The notes beneath the pieces were generated by a model, which searched no databases, had not been told where the DNA came from, and saw only the letters and a program-made list of their open reading frames with translations. From contig NZ_CP107546.1 in the NCBI RefSeq assembly GCF_025836995.1, positions 2,108,001-2,172,000 of the forward strand: 64,000 nucleotides of DNA, written 5' to 3'. The position numbers were made by a program, and so were the translations under genes. This DNA comes from Microbacterium sp. M28 (GTDB lineage: Bacteria; Actinomycetota; Actinomycetes; Actinomycetales; Microbacteriaceae). Every line of letters begins with the position of its first letter. Positions within the stretch are counted from its first letter, which is position 1. This document shows, in pieces, positions 43,224-53,390 of this stretch.

Positions 43224-44039
43224 TCACCCGGCGTCGCGCTTCTTCGACTTCGAACGGGACTTCTCGACGCTGGCTCGGAGCGCCTCCATGAGGTCGATGA
43301 CCTCGCCGCCCTTCTGCGTCTCCTCGCCCTCTTCGCCGAACGTCTCGGAGACGTCGAACGTGTCCCCGGCCTCGATCTTGGCGTCGATGAGCGTGCGCAG
43401 CTCCTTCTGGTACTCGTCGACGAACGCGTCAGGGTCGAAATCGCTCGAGTAGCTGTCGACGAGGCTCGCCGAGAGCTCGAGTTCCTTCTTCGAGATCTTC
43501 ACGTCCTCGTCCAGCGACTCGAACGACGCCTCCCGCACCTCATCCGCCCAGAGCAGCGTCTGCAGCACCAGCACGTCGCCGCGGACCCGCAGCGCGGCCA
43601 GACGCGTCTTCTGACGCAGCGTGAACCGCACGATGGCGGTGCGATCGGTCTGCTCGAGCGTCTTGCGCAGCAGGACGTACGCCTTCGGAGACTTCGAGTC
43701 CGGCTCGAGGTAGTACGCCTTGTCGAGCGTGAGCAGATCGACCTGCTCGGTCGGCACGAACTCGACGACGTCGATCTCCCGGCTGCGCTCCGCCGGAAGC
43801 GCATCGAGGTCGTCCTTTGTCAGCACCACGCGCTGACCGTCGTCCTCGTACGCCCGGTCGATGTTCTGGTACGGCACGACCTCGCCGCACACCTCGCAAG
43901 TGCGCTTGTACCGGATGCGTCCGCCGTCCTCGTCGTGCACCTGGTGCAGCGGTACGTCGTGATCCTCGGTGGCGGAGTACACCTTCACCGGGACGTTCAC
44001 GAGCCCGAACGTCAGGGCGCCTTTCCAGATCGACCTCAT
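43224..44039 (-). CDS. ku: Ku DNA end-binding protein
   Basis: Homodimeric ring that binds double-strand break ends and recruits LigD in bacterial end joining. The 271-residue protein begins MRSIWKGALTFGLVNVPVKVY, with GGRIRYKRTCEVCGEVVPYQNI and KAYYLEPDSKSPKAYVLLRKTL, the canonical Ku core. The C-terminus is basic (SVEKSRSKSKKRDAG). ATG 44039 is chosen over a long upstream frame, which covers the divergent ligD start region. It is divergent from ligD by 60 bases. Confidence 0.96.
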   Translation of the reverse strand: MRSIWKGALTFGLVNVPVKVYSATEDHDVPLHQVHDEDGGRIRYKRTCEVCGEVVPYQNIDRAYEDDGQRVVLTKDDLDALPAERSREIDVVEFVPTEQVDLLTLDKAYYLEPDSKSPKAYVLLRKTLEQTDRTAIVRFTLRQKTRLAALRVRGDVLVLQTLLWADEVREASFESLDEDVKISKKELELSASLVDSYSSDFDPDAFVDEYQKELRTLIDAKIEAGDTFDVSETFGEEGEETQKGGEVIDLMEALRASVEKSRSKSKKRDAG

Positions 44040-44099
44040 GACACCAGTGAACACCGCCGGAGCCGTCGGTGGCCAGGGGCTTGCGGCTACGATTTCGAC

Positions 44100-46514
44100 A
44101 TGCCAAGCAACGCGCAGATCGTCGAGGTCGACGGTCGACGCGTGCGTCTGACCAATCTCGACAAGGTCATGTACCCCGCGACCGGCACGACCAAGGGCGA
44201 GGTCATCGCGTACTACTCGGCCGTGGCCTCCCGGATGCTTCCGCTGCTGTCCGGCCGGCCCGTCACGCGCAAGCGGTGGGTGGAGGGCGTCGGCACGGCG
44301 GATGCGCCTGGTGAGGCGTTCTTCACCAAGCAGCTCGAGCAGGGGGCGCCGTCGTGGATCGTCCGCCGACCGATCGAGCACTCCGACGGGCCGAAGGACT
44401 ATCCGCTCATCGAGGACCTCCCCTCGCTGGTGTGGTTCGCGCAGATCGCGGCGATCGAGCTCCACGTCCCGCAGTGGCGCTTCACCCCCGACGGCGACCG
44501 GGGCAATCCGGACCGCCTCGTGATCGACCTCGACCCGGGGCCGGGCGCCGACCTGGCCGCGTGCGCGCACATCGCGCGGCTGGCCCGCGGCATCCTGCGC
44601 GACATCGGTCTCGACCCCGTGCCGGTGACCAGCGGCAGCAAGGGCATCCACCTGTACTCGCGCCTGGACGGCTCGCAGACCAGCGATCAGGCTTCGACCC
44701 TCGCGCGAGAGCTCGCGCGAGCCATCGAGGCCGATCACCCCGACATCGCCACGAGCGTCATGGCCAAGGCCGCTCGGGGCGGGAAGGTCTTCCTGGACTG
44801 GAGCCAGAACAACGGCTCCAAGACGACGATCTCACCGTATTCCTTGCGCGGACGTTCCCACCCGACCGTCGCCGCACCGCGCACCTGGGACGAGCTCGAC
44901 GACCCCGATCTGCGCCATCTCGAGTTCGACGAGGTGCTCGAGCGCATCGAGACCGGCATCGATCCGCTGGCGGAGTTCGCGCGGCGGGCGACGGCGGACC
45001 ATCTGGTTCCCTATCTCTCCAAGCGCACCACCGGCCGCACGCCGGAACCGATGCCGGAGCTGCATGCGGTCGAACCGTCGCCTCCCGGCGCTCCGCCCCG
45101 GTTCGTCATCCAGGAGCATCACGCGCGCCGATTGCACTTCGACCTGCGCATCGAGCACGACGGGGTCCTCGTGAGCTGGGCCGTCCCGAAGGGCGTTCCG
45201 GATCGCCCAGACCGCAACCACCTCGCGGTCATGACCGAACCGCACCCCCTCGAGTACCTCGAGTTCCACGGCGAGATCCCGAAGGGCGAGTACGGCGCGG
45301 GGACGATGACGATCTGGGACACCGGAACCGTCGACATCGAGAAGTGGCGCGACGACGAGGTCATCGCCACCTTCACCGGGCAGGGCCCGCTCGGTCGCGC
45401 ACGATTGGCGCTGATCCGCACGGAGGGCAGCGGCGAGAAGTCCTCCTGGCTGCTGCATCGGATGAAGGATGCCGAGGCCGGCTCCGCTCGGCATCCGGTC
45501 GCCGTGCGATCCGCGAAACCCGCTCCCGCACCGGTGGCCGACCCCGAGCCGCAGCGCGCCCCCGAACCGATGCTGGCCGAGAACGGGACCCCTGGGCTGG
45601 CGCGCGGCCTCGGCGACGCGTGGGCCGAGATCAAGTGGGACGGCATCCGTGCCATGGGCGTCTGGCGTGACGGACGGATGCGGCTGTACGCACGCAGCGG
45701 CACCGACATCACCGCCCGCTATCCGGAGCTGACCGCGGACGGAGCTCCGCACCTCGCCGTCTCGGACGCCGTGGTCGACGGCGAGATCATCGCCCTGGAT
45801 GCGACGGGACGGCCGAGTTTCAGCCGCCTGCAGAACCGCATGCACCTGACGAAGGGACGCGAGATCGAACGCGAGGTGGTGCGCACGCCTGTCGTGTATG
45901 AGCTCTTCGATCTGCTCCGGCTCGACGGGCACGACCTCACGCGGACGCCGCTGCGAGACCGTCGGCGGCTGCTGGAGACGCTGGCAGAGAGCGTCGACGG
46001 GCCCGTCATCGTCCCTCCGGTGTTCGACGACATCGACGCTGCCCTCGAGACCAGCGAGGAGCTCGGCCTGGAGGGCGTCGTCGTCAAGGCCACGGGTTCG
46101 GTCTACCGGCCGGGCGCTCGCTCAGGATCCTGGCTGAAGATCAAGCACACCCGCACGCAGGAGGTGGTGATCGCCGGCATCCGCCCCGGTAAGGGCAACC
46201 GCTCCGGCGGGATCGGCTCGTTGCTGCTCGCCATCCCTGAGGGCGACGGGCTGCGCTACATCGGCCGCGTCGGCAGCGGTTTCACCGATCGGATCCTGCG
46301 GGATCTCACCGCGCGCCTCGAGCCGCTGCGCACGCCGAAGCGCCAGATCGACGGGGTGCCTGCCCCGGATGCCTCGGATGCCGAATGGGTAAGGCCGGAA
46401 CTGGTCGGCGAGGTCGAGTTCGCGAACTGGACACCCGACGGCATCCTTCGTCACGCCCGCTGGCGCGGCCTACGGCCGGACAAACGGGTCGACGAGATCG
46501 TCGTGGAGTCCTGA
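44100..46514 (+). CDS. ligD: ATP-dependent DNA ligase LigD (polymerase-nuclease-ligase)
   Basis: Multidomain end-joining enzyme, 804 residues. Order is polymerase domain (about 1-290; NLDKVMYPATGTTKGEVIAYY, LVIDLDPGPG with metal Asp pair, SGSKGIHLYS), phosphoesterase domain (about 320-470; FVIQEHHARRLHFDLRIEHDGVLVSWAVPKG), then ligase (about 490-804; catalytic Lys512 in EIKWDGIRA, DGEIIALD, EGVVVKATGS, GSWLKIKHTR). This order matches mycobacterial LigD. ATG 44100 opens the polymerase domain; longer starts overlap the ku promoter region. Confidence 0.96.
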   Translation: MPSNAQIVEVDGRRVRLTNLDKVMYPATGTTKGEVIAYYSAVASRMLPLLSGRPVTRKRWVEGVGTADAPGEAFFTKQLEQGAPSWIVRRPIEHSDGPKDYPLIEDLPSLVWFAQIAAIELHVPQWRFTPDGDRGNPDRLVIDLDPGPGADLAACAHIARLARGILRDIGLDPVPVTSGSKGIHLYSRLDGSQTSDQASTLARELARAIEADHPDIATSVMAKAARGGKVFLDWSQNNGSKTTISPYSLRGRSHPTVAAPRTWDELDDPDLRHLEFDEVLERIETGIDPLAEFARRATADHLVPYLSKRTTGRTPEPMPELHAVEPSPPGAPPRFVIQEHHARRLHFDLRIEHDGVLVSWAVPKGVPDRPDRNHLAVMTEPHPLEYLEFHGEIPKGEYGAGTMTIWDTGTVDIEKWRDDEVIATFTGQGPLGRARLALIRTEGSGEKSSWLLHRMKDAEAGSARHPVAVRSAKPAPAPVADPEPQRAPEPMLAENGTPGLARGLGDAWAEIKWDGIRAMGVWRDGRMRLYARSGTDITARYPELTADGAPHLAVSDAVVDGEIIALDATGRPSFSRLQNRMHLTKGREIEREVVRTPVVYELFDLLRLDGHDLTRTPLRDRRRLLETLAESVDGPVIVPPVFDDIDAALETSEELGLEGVVVKATGSVYRPGARSGSWLKIKHTRTQEVVIAGIRPGKGNRSGGIGSLLLAIPEGDGLRYIGRVGSGFTDRILRDLTARLEPLRTPKRQIDGVPAPDASDAEWVRPELVGEVEFANWTPDGILRHARWRGLRPDKRVDEIVVES

Positions 46515-46515
46515 A

Positions 46516-47433
46516 TCAGGCGTGGGTCTGCTCGCACCGGGCCGCATCGTCCGGCTCGAGCTGGAACGTCGAATGCTCGACGTCGAAGTGGTCGGCGAGG
46601 CACTCCTGCATCCTCGCCAGCAGCCCAGCCGATCGTCCCTGCTCCATCAGTTCCGGTGCGACGCCGACGTGCGCGGTGAAGACGGGGGCGCCTCTGGTCA
46701 GTTGCCAGACGTGCACGTCGTGGACTCCCGTCACCCCGTCCATCTCGAGCAGGTGGGCACGGATGTCCGCCACCGTCATGCCCTTCGGCGCGGATTCCGC
46801 GAGCACCGAGAAGACCTCGCGCAGCAGCGTGATCGCACGAGGGATGATCATGGCGGCGATGAACAGCGACGCGACGGCATCCGCCGGCATCCACCCGGTG
46901 ACGATGATCACGAGCGCGGCGACGATGACAGCGGCGGAGCCGATGAGGTCGCCCAGCACCTCGAGATACGCACCGCGGACGTTGATGTTCGTGCGCTGCG
47001 CGGCGCTCAGCAACCACATCGAGATCCCGTTGGCGATGAGGCCGACCACGGCGACCACGAGCATCAGGCCGCCGGCGACCTCCGCCTCACCGGGGGCGAG
47101 CAGGCGCGAGACGCCCTCGATCGCGACGATGACGGCCAGGACGATCAGGATGATCGCATTGATCAGCGCTCCGAAGACCTCGGCGCGCTGATATCCGAAG
47201 GTGCGGCGGTCATCGGCCGGTCGAGCGGCGACGGCGCTCGCGATGAGCGCGATCACCAGCGCGGAGGCATCCGTGAACATGTGCGCGGCGTCCGCGAGCA
47301 GGGCGAGCGATCCGGTCAGCACGGCACCGACGACCTGCACGATCATGATCGTCGCAGTCAGGCACAGCGAGATCGTCAGCAGTCGGCGACTGCCGGCGCC
47401 TCGGATGCCTGCGGGATGAGCGTGGTCGTGCAT
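46516..47433 (-). CDS. Cation diffusion facilitator (zinc exporter type)
   Basis: A 305-residue CDF protein with six membrane spans. Transport-site residues are in LLADAAHMFTDASALV (helix 2) and EVLGDLIGSAAV (helix 5). The cytoplasmic C-terminal domain is about 205-305 (MTVADIRAHLLEMDGVTGVHDVHVWQLT, HFDVEHSTFQLE). A His-rich N-terminus (HDHAHPAG) fits Zn/Co efflux of the CzcD/ZitB group. It converges on ligD with a one-base gap. Confidence 0.92.
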   Translation of the reverse strand: MHDHAHPAGIRGAGSRRLLTISLCLTATIMIVQVVGAVLTGSLALLADAAHMFTDASALVIALIASAVAARPADDRRTFGYQRAEVFGALINAIILIVLAVIVAIEGVSRLLAPGEAEVAGGLMLVVAVVGLIANGISMWLLSAAQRTNINVRGAYLEVLGDLIGSAAVIVAALVIIVTGWMPADAVASLFIAAMIIPRAITLLREVFSVLAESAPKGMTVADIRAHLLEMDGVTGVHDVHVWQLTRGAPVFTAHVGVAPELMEQGRSAGLLARMQECLADHFDVEHSTFQLEPDDAARCEQTHA

Positions 47434-47547
47434 GCCTCAAGCGTACGAGCGGAAACGGCCGTCAGAAGCGATTTCGCCGAACCGGGAACGGTGATGAGAA
47501 TCACCTTCAGCAGGCGGTCTGCCGCAGGTCCGGCCGCCGGAGTCGGG

Positions 47548-47829
47548 TCAGAGGAGATCGTAGTATCCGCCGAAGGGAGCATCCGTGTCACCTGTGTCGC
47601 GCGCGTCGAACTGCACCGTCGCGACGCTGATGGCGACCTGCGTTCTCGGGGTCACCAATACGCGCATCGTGCGGTTGCCCACCACCGTGAAGGTCACGAA
47701 GCGTCCGGACGTCGCGGTCGCATCCTCGATGCGGCCCATCAGGTCGTCGACGTCCTGGTCCTGGGCGAGCAGATTGCTCGTGCCGTCGATGACGATCTCG
47801 GTCTGCACCATCGTGTCCATGTCCGTCAT
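47548..47829 (-). CDS. Hypothetical small protein
   Basis: A 93-residue soluble protein (MTDMDTMVQTEIVIDGTSNL to FDARDTGDTDAPFGGYYDLL), not recognised. The alpha/beta pattern (GRFVTFTVVGNRTMRVLVTPRTQVAISVATVQF) looks like a real folded domain. It lies alone between the CDF and rdgB genes on the minus strand, with a 118-base gap to the rdgB stop. Confidence 0.6.
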   Translation of the reverse strand: MTDMDTMVQTEIVIDGTSNLLAQDQDVDDLMGRIEDATATSGRFVTFTVVGNRTMRVLVTPRTQVAISVATVQFDARDTGDTDAPFGGYYDLL

Positions 47830-47948
47830 GGTCCGATCTCAGCGCATGCCCGTCACGATCGCGAACCCGTTGATTTCATGCCGATGAATGGTTATTCTGC
47901 GAACGGCCGATCGGTCGATGACGATCCTCGGAAACGCCCGGCGTCGGG

Positions 47949-48539
47949 TCAGAGCTTCTCGAGCAGCGGGATCAGCGACTCGAAGGCCCGTGCGCGATGC
48001 GACTGCGCCTGCTTCTCCTCGGCGCTGAACTCGCCGACGCTGCGCGGGGTGCCCTCCTGGCCGTCCGGCACGAAGATCGGGTCGTAGCCGAAGCCACCGG
48101 CACCGGATGCCGCGCGCGCGAGTCGCCCGTGCCACACGCCCTCGACCACGTGCTCTTCGCCGCTGGGCGTCACGAGCGCGATCGTCGAGACGAACTGGGC
48201 CTTCCGGTGCCGGTCGGCGATGTCCGCGAGCTGGTCCAGGAGCAACTCGAGATTCGCTCGGGCGTCTTTCTTCTGCCCGGCCCAGTAGGCGGAGAAGACG
48301 CCGGGCGAGCCGCCGAGGACGTCGACGCAGATGCCGGAGTCGTCGGCGAGTGCGACCAGACCCGTGTGCGCGGCGGCGGCCCTGGCCTTGATGAGCGCGT
48401 TCTCTGCGAAGGTCACGCCGTCCTCGACGGGCTCCGGCCCGTCGTACCCGATGACCTCGAGGTCCGGCCGGGTGCGTGCGACGATCTGCGCGAACTCCGA
48501 CACCTTGTGCGGATTGTGCGTGGCGAGGACGACGCGCAC
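47949..48539 (-). CDS. rdgB: Non-canonical purine NTP pyrophosphatase
   Basis: House-cleaning enzyme that hydrolyses XTP/dITP to monophosphates. The 196-residue protein has VLATHNPHKVSEF, GVTFAENALIKARAAAAHTGLVALADDSGICVDVLGG, GFGYDPIFVP and the C-terminal SHRARAFESL. GTG 48539 is chosen because a GGGGGAG site is five bases upstream; an adjacent GTG at 48545 overlaps the rph stop. It is last of the murI-rph-rdgB operon. Confidence 0.94.
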   Translation of the reverse strand: MRVVLATHNPHKVSEFAQIVARTRPDLEVIGYDGPEPVEDGVTFAENALIKARAAAAHTGLVALADDSGICVDVLGGSPGVFSAYWAGQKKDARANLELLLDQLADIADRHRKAQFVSTIALVTPSGEEHVVEGVWHGRLARAASGAGGFGYDPIFVPDGQEGTPRSVGEFSAEEKQAQSHRARAFESLIPLLEKL

Positions 48540-48541
48540 GG

Positions 48542-49279
48542 TCACTCCCCCGCGAGCGCCGCGAGCTGCCGACCCTTCAGGTCCTCGCACCCGGCGACGC
48601 CGAGCTCCAGCAGCGCGTCCAGCTCTCGCTTGTCGAACGGAGCGCCCTCCGCGGTGCCCTGCACCTCGACGAAGAGACCGCGACCGGTCACGACGATGTT
48701 CATGTCGGTCTCGGCGCGGACGTCCTCGACATAGGCGAGGTCGAGCATCGGCTCGCCGTCGATGATGCCGACCGAGACGGCGGAGACCGAGTCGAGCAGC
48801 GGCGTGGAGTTCTTGCCGATGAACTTCTTCTCGCGGCCCCACTCGATCGCGTCGGCGAGGGCGACGTAGGCGCCGGTGATCGCCGCGGTACGGGTACCTC
48901 CGTCGGCCTGGAGCACGTCGCAGTCGATGACGATCGTGTTCTCGCCCAGCGCCTTGGTGTCGACGACCGCGCGCAGCGCGCGGCCGATCAGGCGGGAGAT
49001 CTCGTGCGTGCGGCCGCCGATTCGGCCCTTCACGCTCTCGCGGTCGTTGCGGCTGTTCGTCGCGCGAGGGAGCATCGCGTACTCGGCGGTGACCCAGCCC
49101 TTGCCCTTGCCCGTGAGCCAGCGGGGCACGCCGTTCGTGAACGACGCCGTGCACAGCACCTTCGTTCCGCCGAAGCTGATGAGCGCCGACCCCTCTGCGT
49201 TGGCGCTCCAGCCCCGCTCGATCGTGATCGTGCGGAGTTCGTTCGTGGCCCGGCCGTCGGAGCGGACGATGTCAGACAT
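48542..49279 (-). CDS. rph: Ribonuclease PH
   Basis: Phosphorolytic 3' exonuclease that trims tRNA precursors. The 245-residue protein has [78 protein letters not shown] and [22 protein letters not shown] 49279 has a GAAGGAAA site and overlaps the murI stop by eight bases. Confidence 0.96.
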   Translation of the reverse strand: MSDIVRSDGRATNELRTITIERGWSANAEGSALISFGGTKVLCTASFTNGVPRWLTGKGKGWVTAEYAMLPRATNSRNDRESVKGRIGGRTHEISRLIGRALRAVVDTKALGENTIVIDCDVLQADGGTRTAAITGAYVALADAIEWGREKKFIGKNSTPLLDSVSAVSVGIIDGEPMLDLAYVEDVRAETDMNIVVTGRGLFVEVQGTAEGAPFDKRELDALLELGVAGCEDLKGRQLAALAGE

Positions 49280-50123
49280 GGGTTTCCTTCGTTTCGAGGG
49301 ACTGTGCTTCCGGAAGAGTGATGACACCGGTCTGAACCAGCTGGACGTCACGGACCTCGCGGCCCATCAGCCGATTGGCGAGCGCAGTGAAGTCGTCGGC
49401 GGAATCCCCGGTGGCCTCGTAGACGTAGGTGGCCACGGCATCCGCCGGCGCCAGCAGATCACCGCGGACGAGCTGGCGATACACATCCGCCGCGGTTTCG
49501 TCGTCGCTGGAGACGAGCGAGACGCCCTCGCCCATGACGTAGCCGATCGCGCCGCGGAGGAACGGGTAGTGCGTACAGCCGAGCACGAGCGTGTCCACGT
49601 CCGCCTCGCGCAGCGGTGCGAGGTACTCCTCGGCGGTGGCCAGCACCTCCGGAGAGCCGGTGATGCCGGCCTCGACGAACTCGACGAAACGCGGGCACGC
49701 GGCCGTGAAGACGCTCAGGCGCTCGTTGACCTCGAGCATGTCCTGGTAGGCGCGCGAGCCGATCGTGCCGACCGTGCCGATCACGCCGATCCGACCGTTG
49801 CGGGTCGTCGAGACCGCACGGCGCACGGCGGGTCCGATCACCTCGACGACCGGTACGTCGTAGCGTTCGCGGGCGTCGCGCAGCATCGCAGAGGACGCCG
49901 TGTTGCACGCGATCACGAGCATCTTGACGCCCTGGTCGACGAGCGTGTCGAGCACTTCGAGTCCGTAGCGGCGCACGTCGGCGATCGGCTTGGGTCCGTA
50001 CGGCGAATGGGCAGTGTCGCCGATGTACACGAACGATTCACGGGGCAGCTGCGCACGGATCGCCCTCGCCACCGTGAGTCCGCCGACACCCGAGTCGAAG
50101 ATACCGATGGGCGCGTCGTTCAT
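49272..50123 (-). CDS. murI: Glutamate racemase
   Basis: Makes D-glutamate for peptidoglycan. The 283-residue protein has [17 protein letters not shown], the first catalytic Cys in [13 protein letters not shown], the second in [11 protein letters not shown], and [12 protein letters not shown]. Two-Cys cofactor-independent mechanism is conserved. It is the first gene of murI-rph-rdgB, a common actinobacterial order, and is divergent from pncB. Confidence 0.96.
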   Translation of the reverse strand: MNDAPIGIFDSGVGGLTVARAIRAQLPRESFVYIGDTAHSPYGPKPIADVRRYGLEVLDTLVDQGVKMLVIACNTASSAMLRDARERYDVPVVEVIGPAVRRAVSTTRNGRIGVIGTVGTIGSRAYQDMLEVNERLSVFTAACPRFVEFVEAGITGSPEVLATAEEYLAPLREADVDTLVLGCTHYPFLRGAIGYVMGEGVSLVSSDDETAADVYRQLVRGDLLAPADAVATYVYEATGDSADDFTALANRLMGREVRDVQLVQTGVITLPEAQSLETKETHV

Positions 50124-50195
50124 GACTCCCCAGCCTACCCTCCGATCCACGGCGCCACCGCGTCGTGAGGCCGCCGCGCTCACTATGCTGAGCGC

Positions 50196-51521
50196 ATGAC
50201 CTCGTCGACGGCGCTTCTGACCGACCGCTACGAACTCACGATGCTGGGCGCCGCGCTGCGCGACGGCACGGCCGCACGCCCGTGCGTCTTCGAACTCTTC
50301 TCGCGCCGCCTCTCCGGCGGGCGCCGCTTCGGCGTCGTCGCCGGAACAGGGCGCCTGCTCTCGCTGCTGCGCGACTTCCGTTTCGGAGACGACGAGCTGC
50401 GGTTCCTGCGCGACGCGCAGGTGGTGGATGCCGCATCCCTGACCTATCTGGAGAACTACACCTTCACGGGGTCGATCAGCGGCTACCGCGAGGGAGAGCT
50501 GTACTTCCCCGGTTCGCCCATCCTGACGGTCGAAGGCAGCTTCGCCGACGCTGTGGTGCTGGAGACGCTGGCGCTGAGCGTGCTCAATCACGACTCTGCC
50601 GTGGCGACAGCCGCCGCGCGCATGAGCATCGCCGCCGGCGACCGCCCACTGGCCGAGATGGGCTCGCGCCGTGCCGCCGAGCACTCCGCCGTGGCCGCCG
50701 CCCGTGCCGCGTACATCGCGGGGTTCCGGGCCACGAGCAACCTCGAGGCCGGTCGCCGCTGGGGCATCCCGACCATGGGCACGGCGGCGCACTCCTGGAC
50801 CCTCCTGCACGAGACGGAAGAGGATGCGTTCCGGGCGCAGATCTCCAGTCTCGGCACGGATACGACGCTCCTCGTGGACACCTACGACATCCGCACCGGC
50901 GTCGAGACCGCGATCCGCGTCGCCGGAACCGGCCTGGGCGGTGTGCGCATCGACTCCGGCGACCTCCCCATCGTCGCGGCGGAGGTCCGCGCCCAGTTGG
51001 ACGGCCTCGGCGCCACGGAGACGCGCATCACCGTGACCAGCGATCTGGACGAGTACGCGATCGCGTCGCTCGCGGCATCCCCCGTCGATTCCTACGGCGT
51101 GGGGACGTCCGTCGTCACCGGGTCCGGTTATCCGACGGCCAGCATGGTCTACAAGCTCGTCGCACGACAGGATGCCGCAGGCGCTTGGATCTCAGTCGCG
51201 AAGGCCTCCGCCGACAAAGCGTCTCAGGGCGGCCGGAAGGCCGCGTTCCGCACCCTCGCCGACGGCGTCGCGACGGCCGAGACGGTCGTGGTCTCGGACG
51301 GATTCGAGGAGCTGGACACACCGGCGGAGCACCCGGACTCGCGACCGCTCCAGGTGCGGTTCGTCGAGAACGGCGACATCGACACCGCGTTCGAAGGAGC
51401 CGCGGGGACGGCGTCCGCGCGTGCGCATCACCTTCGCGTGCGCGAGGAGCTGCCCGTCCAGGCGCTCGCGCTCAGCAAGTCGGATCCGGCGATCCCGACG
51501 GTCCTCGTCGACGCGGTCTAG
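50196..51521 (+). CDS. pncB: Nicotinate phosphoribosyltransferase
   Basis: Salvages nicotinate to nicotinate mononucleotide for NAD synthesis. The 441-residue protein has [15 protein letters not shown], the substrate segment [66 protein letters not shown] and [10 protein letters not shown], the family's phosphate loop. It overlaps the stop of the convergent DUF3039 gene by four bases. Confidence 0.95.
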   Translation: MTSSTALLTDRYELTMLGAALRDGTAARPCVFELFSRRLSGGRRFGVVAGTGRLLSLLRDFRFGDDELRFLRDAQVVDAASLTYLENYTFTGSISGYREGELYFPGSPILTVEGSFADAVVLETLALSVLNHDSAVATAAARMSIAAGDRPLAEMGSRRAAEHSAVAAARAAYIAGFRATSNLEAGRRWGIPTMGTAAHSWTLLHETEEDAFRAQISSLGTDTTLLVDTYDIRTGVETAIRVAGTGLGGVRIDSGDLPIVAAEVRAQLDGLGATETRITVTSDLDEYAIASLAASPVDSYGVGTSVVTGSGYPTASMVYKLVARQDAAGAWISVAKASADKASQGGRKAAFRTLADGVATAETVVVSDGFEELDTPAEHPDSRPLQVRFVENGDIDTAFEGAAGTASARAHHLRVREELPVQALALSKSDPAIPTVLVDAV

Positions 51522-51784
51522 CCGACCATCGACTCGTAGATCTCCTTGCACGTAGGGCAGACCGGGAACTTCTCCGGGTCGCGGCCCGGAGTCCACTTCT
51601 TGCCGCACAGCGCTCGCACCGGCTTGCCGGTGATCGCGGATTCGAGGATCTTGTCCTTCTTCACGTAGTGGCTGAAGCGCTCGTGGTCGCCCGGCTCGAT
51701 GTTCTCCTGGTTCAGGAGTTCTTCGAGTTCGCGATCAAGCGTTGCCACGCCGCCCTGATCGGGGCTGTCCAAGGGAGTGCTCAT
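51518..51784 (-). CDS. DUF3039 protein
   Basis: An 88-residue small soluble protein of unknown function conserved in actinobacteria. The core HYVKKDKILESAITGKPVRALCGKKWTPGRDPEKFPVCPTCKEIYESM has a Cys and a C-x2-C pair that could bind zinc. ATG 51784. It is convergent with pncB, which is a common neighbour of this family in the Microbacteriaceae. Confidence 0.85.
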   Translation of the reverse strand: MSTPLDSPDQGGVATLDRELEELLNQENIEPGDHERFSHYVKKDKILESAITGKPVRALCGKKWTPGRDPEKFPVCPTCKEIYESMVG

Positions 51785-51824
51785 GGGGTGATTCTAGCCG
51801 GGAGGGCGAGCGCGCGGGCCGCGA

Positions 51825-53390
51825 TCACGCGGTCTCGACGAACTCCATCAGCCGCTCGCCGCTGCGCTCGAAGATGCGTCCGCCGATCGCCGCGCCGACG
51901 AGCAGGACGACGATGCCGGTGCCGGTGCCGACCCAGAACGTGCTCCACGTGTGCTCTCCGCCCTCGCGGACCGCGAGGGAGAACACCCAGAGGGTCGGTG
52001 CGGCGACGAGGATCGCTCCAGCGAAGACACCGGCCTGTCCGAATGCGCCGCGCGAGGCCGCACGCTGCGGCTGCTGGAACGGACTGTCCCCCGGACGCGA
52101 GACGGCGTATGGCGCGATCACCGAGACGACGCTGGACAGGCCGAGCCCCGCGAAGAACAGACACACGGCCACGCCGGTGAGCGGCGGCAGCAGCCGCCAG
52201 TCACCGGTCAGCGCGAGGGTCACCGGGACGGCGATGGCCAGGGCGGGCACGGCGACCAGGAAGACGGGGATGAGCCGGCCGAAGCGGTCGGACAGACCGC
52301 GGACGCCACTGGCCACGTGCACCCAGAACGCCGTCGAGTCGTAGGCGATGTCATTGTGCGGAAGCCATCCGAAGAACAACGCCATCACCGGCGCGGGAAC
52401 GAGCACGGCGACTTCGAACGGCACACCGGCCACGAGCAGCGGGAAGACCGTGAGCACACCGGCGATCGGCACGACCACGATGTTCACGATGTAGCGCCGG
52501 TCGCGGAGCCAGTAGACGAGGCTGCGTGCTGCGATCGCACCGAACGCGTTCGAGGGCAGCAGCCCGAACCATCCGAGGCCGGTGCGTTCGCGCGCGGTGA
52601 CCGGCCGTTCGGTGGTCGTCAGCATGCGACGCACGAGCAGTGCCCAGGCTGCGGCGATGGCCGCAAGGGTGGCAACGGCGACGAGGCCGCTGATCCAGGC
52701 CGCTCCCGCGTCACCGCCGGCGAGGGCGAAGAGGAGCCCGAGCGGAGCCGCGAATGGCGTCGCGCCGACGATCGTGGTCGCTGTCGCGACCGCAGCCGGC
52801 GTGGTCCCCTGCCACTCCAACGAAGCGAGGAACACCGCCACCGGGAAGGCGACGACGACGATGGCCAGCGTGAACAGTGCGGTCAGCTCGCGGGAGCGCC
52901 GTTCCGGCAGCCAGATCGCACTTATCGCCATTCCGACGCGGGCGGCCAGCACCGTGCTGGCCAGGCCCAGGACGCCGATGAGGATCGCCGCGTACGCGGG
53001 GACACCGAGACGGATTCCGACGATCGTGACGCAGACCGTCACGGCGATGAGTGCGAACGTGGGAACGCTGATCAGGGACGCGAGAGCGAGGATCCACGGC
53101 ATCCGTCGTTCGTCCACGCCGAAGACGGCGAACCGGCGGGGGTCGAGTTGATCGACCGCGCCGGTGAGCATCGGCCCGACGAGGAACGCGAGGAAGACTG
53201 CGGCACCGCCGAGGACGATCACGGTGCGCGCGACGTCCGTGGAGACGTCGGCGAGGCTGAGTACGGCCATGCAGACGATGACCGTCACCGCGGCGATACC
53301 GAGCACCCCGATCACCGTGCGCGCGACGTGGTGTCCCCGAAGCGCCCCGATCAGCAGGGCGATCCTCAGTCGGAGAACGTGTGCAACCAC
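51825..53390 (-). CDS. ABC transporter permease
   Basis: A 521-residue integral membrane protein with about 12 hydrophobic segments, very little sequence outside the membrane. It starts at GTG 53390, overlapping the ATPase gene stop by 25 bases. No extracellular domain or FtsX-like fold is seen. Proteins like this (with a single ABC ATPase) are exporters of unknown substrate in Microbacteriaceae. Confidence 0.8.
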   Translation of the reverse strand: MVAHVLRLRIALLIGALRGHHVARTVIGVLGIAAVTVIVCMAVLSLADVSTDVARTVIVLGGAAVFLAFLVGPMLTGAVDQLDPRRFAVFGVDERRMPWILALASLISVPTFALIAVTVCVTIVGIRLGVPAYAAILIGVLGLASTVLAARVGMAISAIWLPERRSRELTALFTLAIVVVAFPVAVFLASLEWQGTTPAAVATATTIVGATPFAAPLGLLFALAGGDAGAAWISGLVAVATLAAIAAAWALLVRRMLTTTERPVTARERTGLGWFGLLPSNAFGAIAARSLVYWLRDRRYIVNIVVVPIAGVLTVFPLLVAGVPFEVAVLVPAPVMALFFGWLPHNDIAYDSTAFWVHVASGVRGLSDRFGRLIPVFLVAVPALAIAVPVTLALTGDWRLLPPLTGVAVCLFFAGLGLSSVVSVIAPYAVSRPGDSPFQQPQRAASRGAFGQAGVFAGAILVAAPTLWVFSLAVREGGEHTWSTFWVGTGTGIVVLLVGAAIGGRIFERSGERLMEFVETA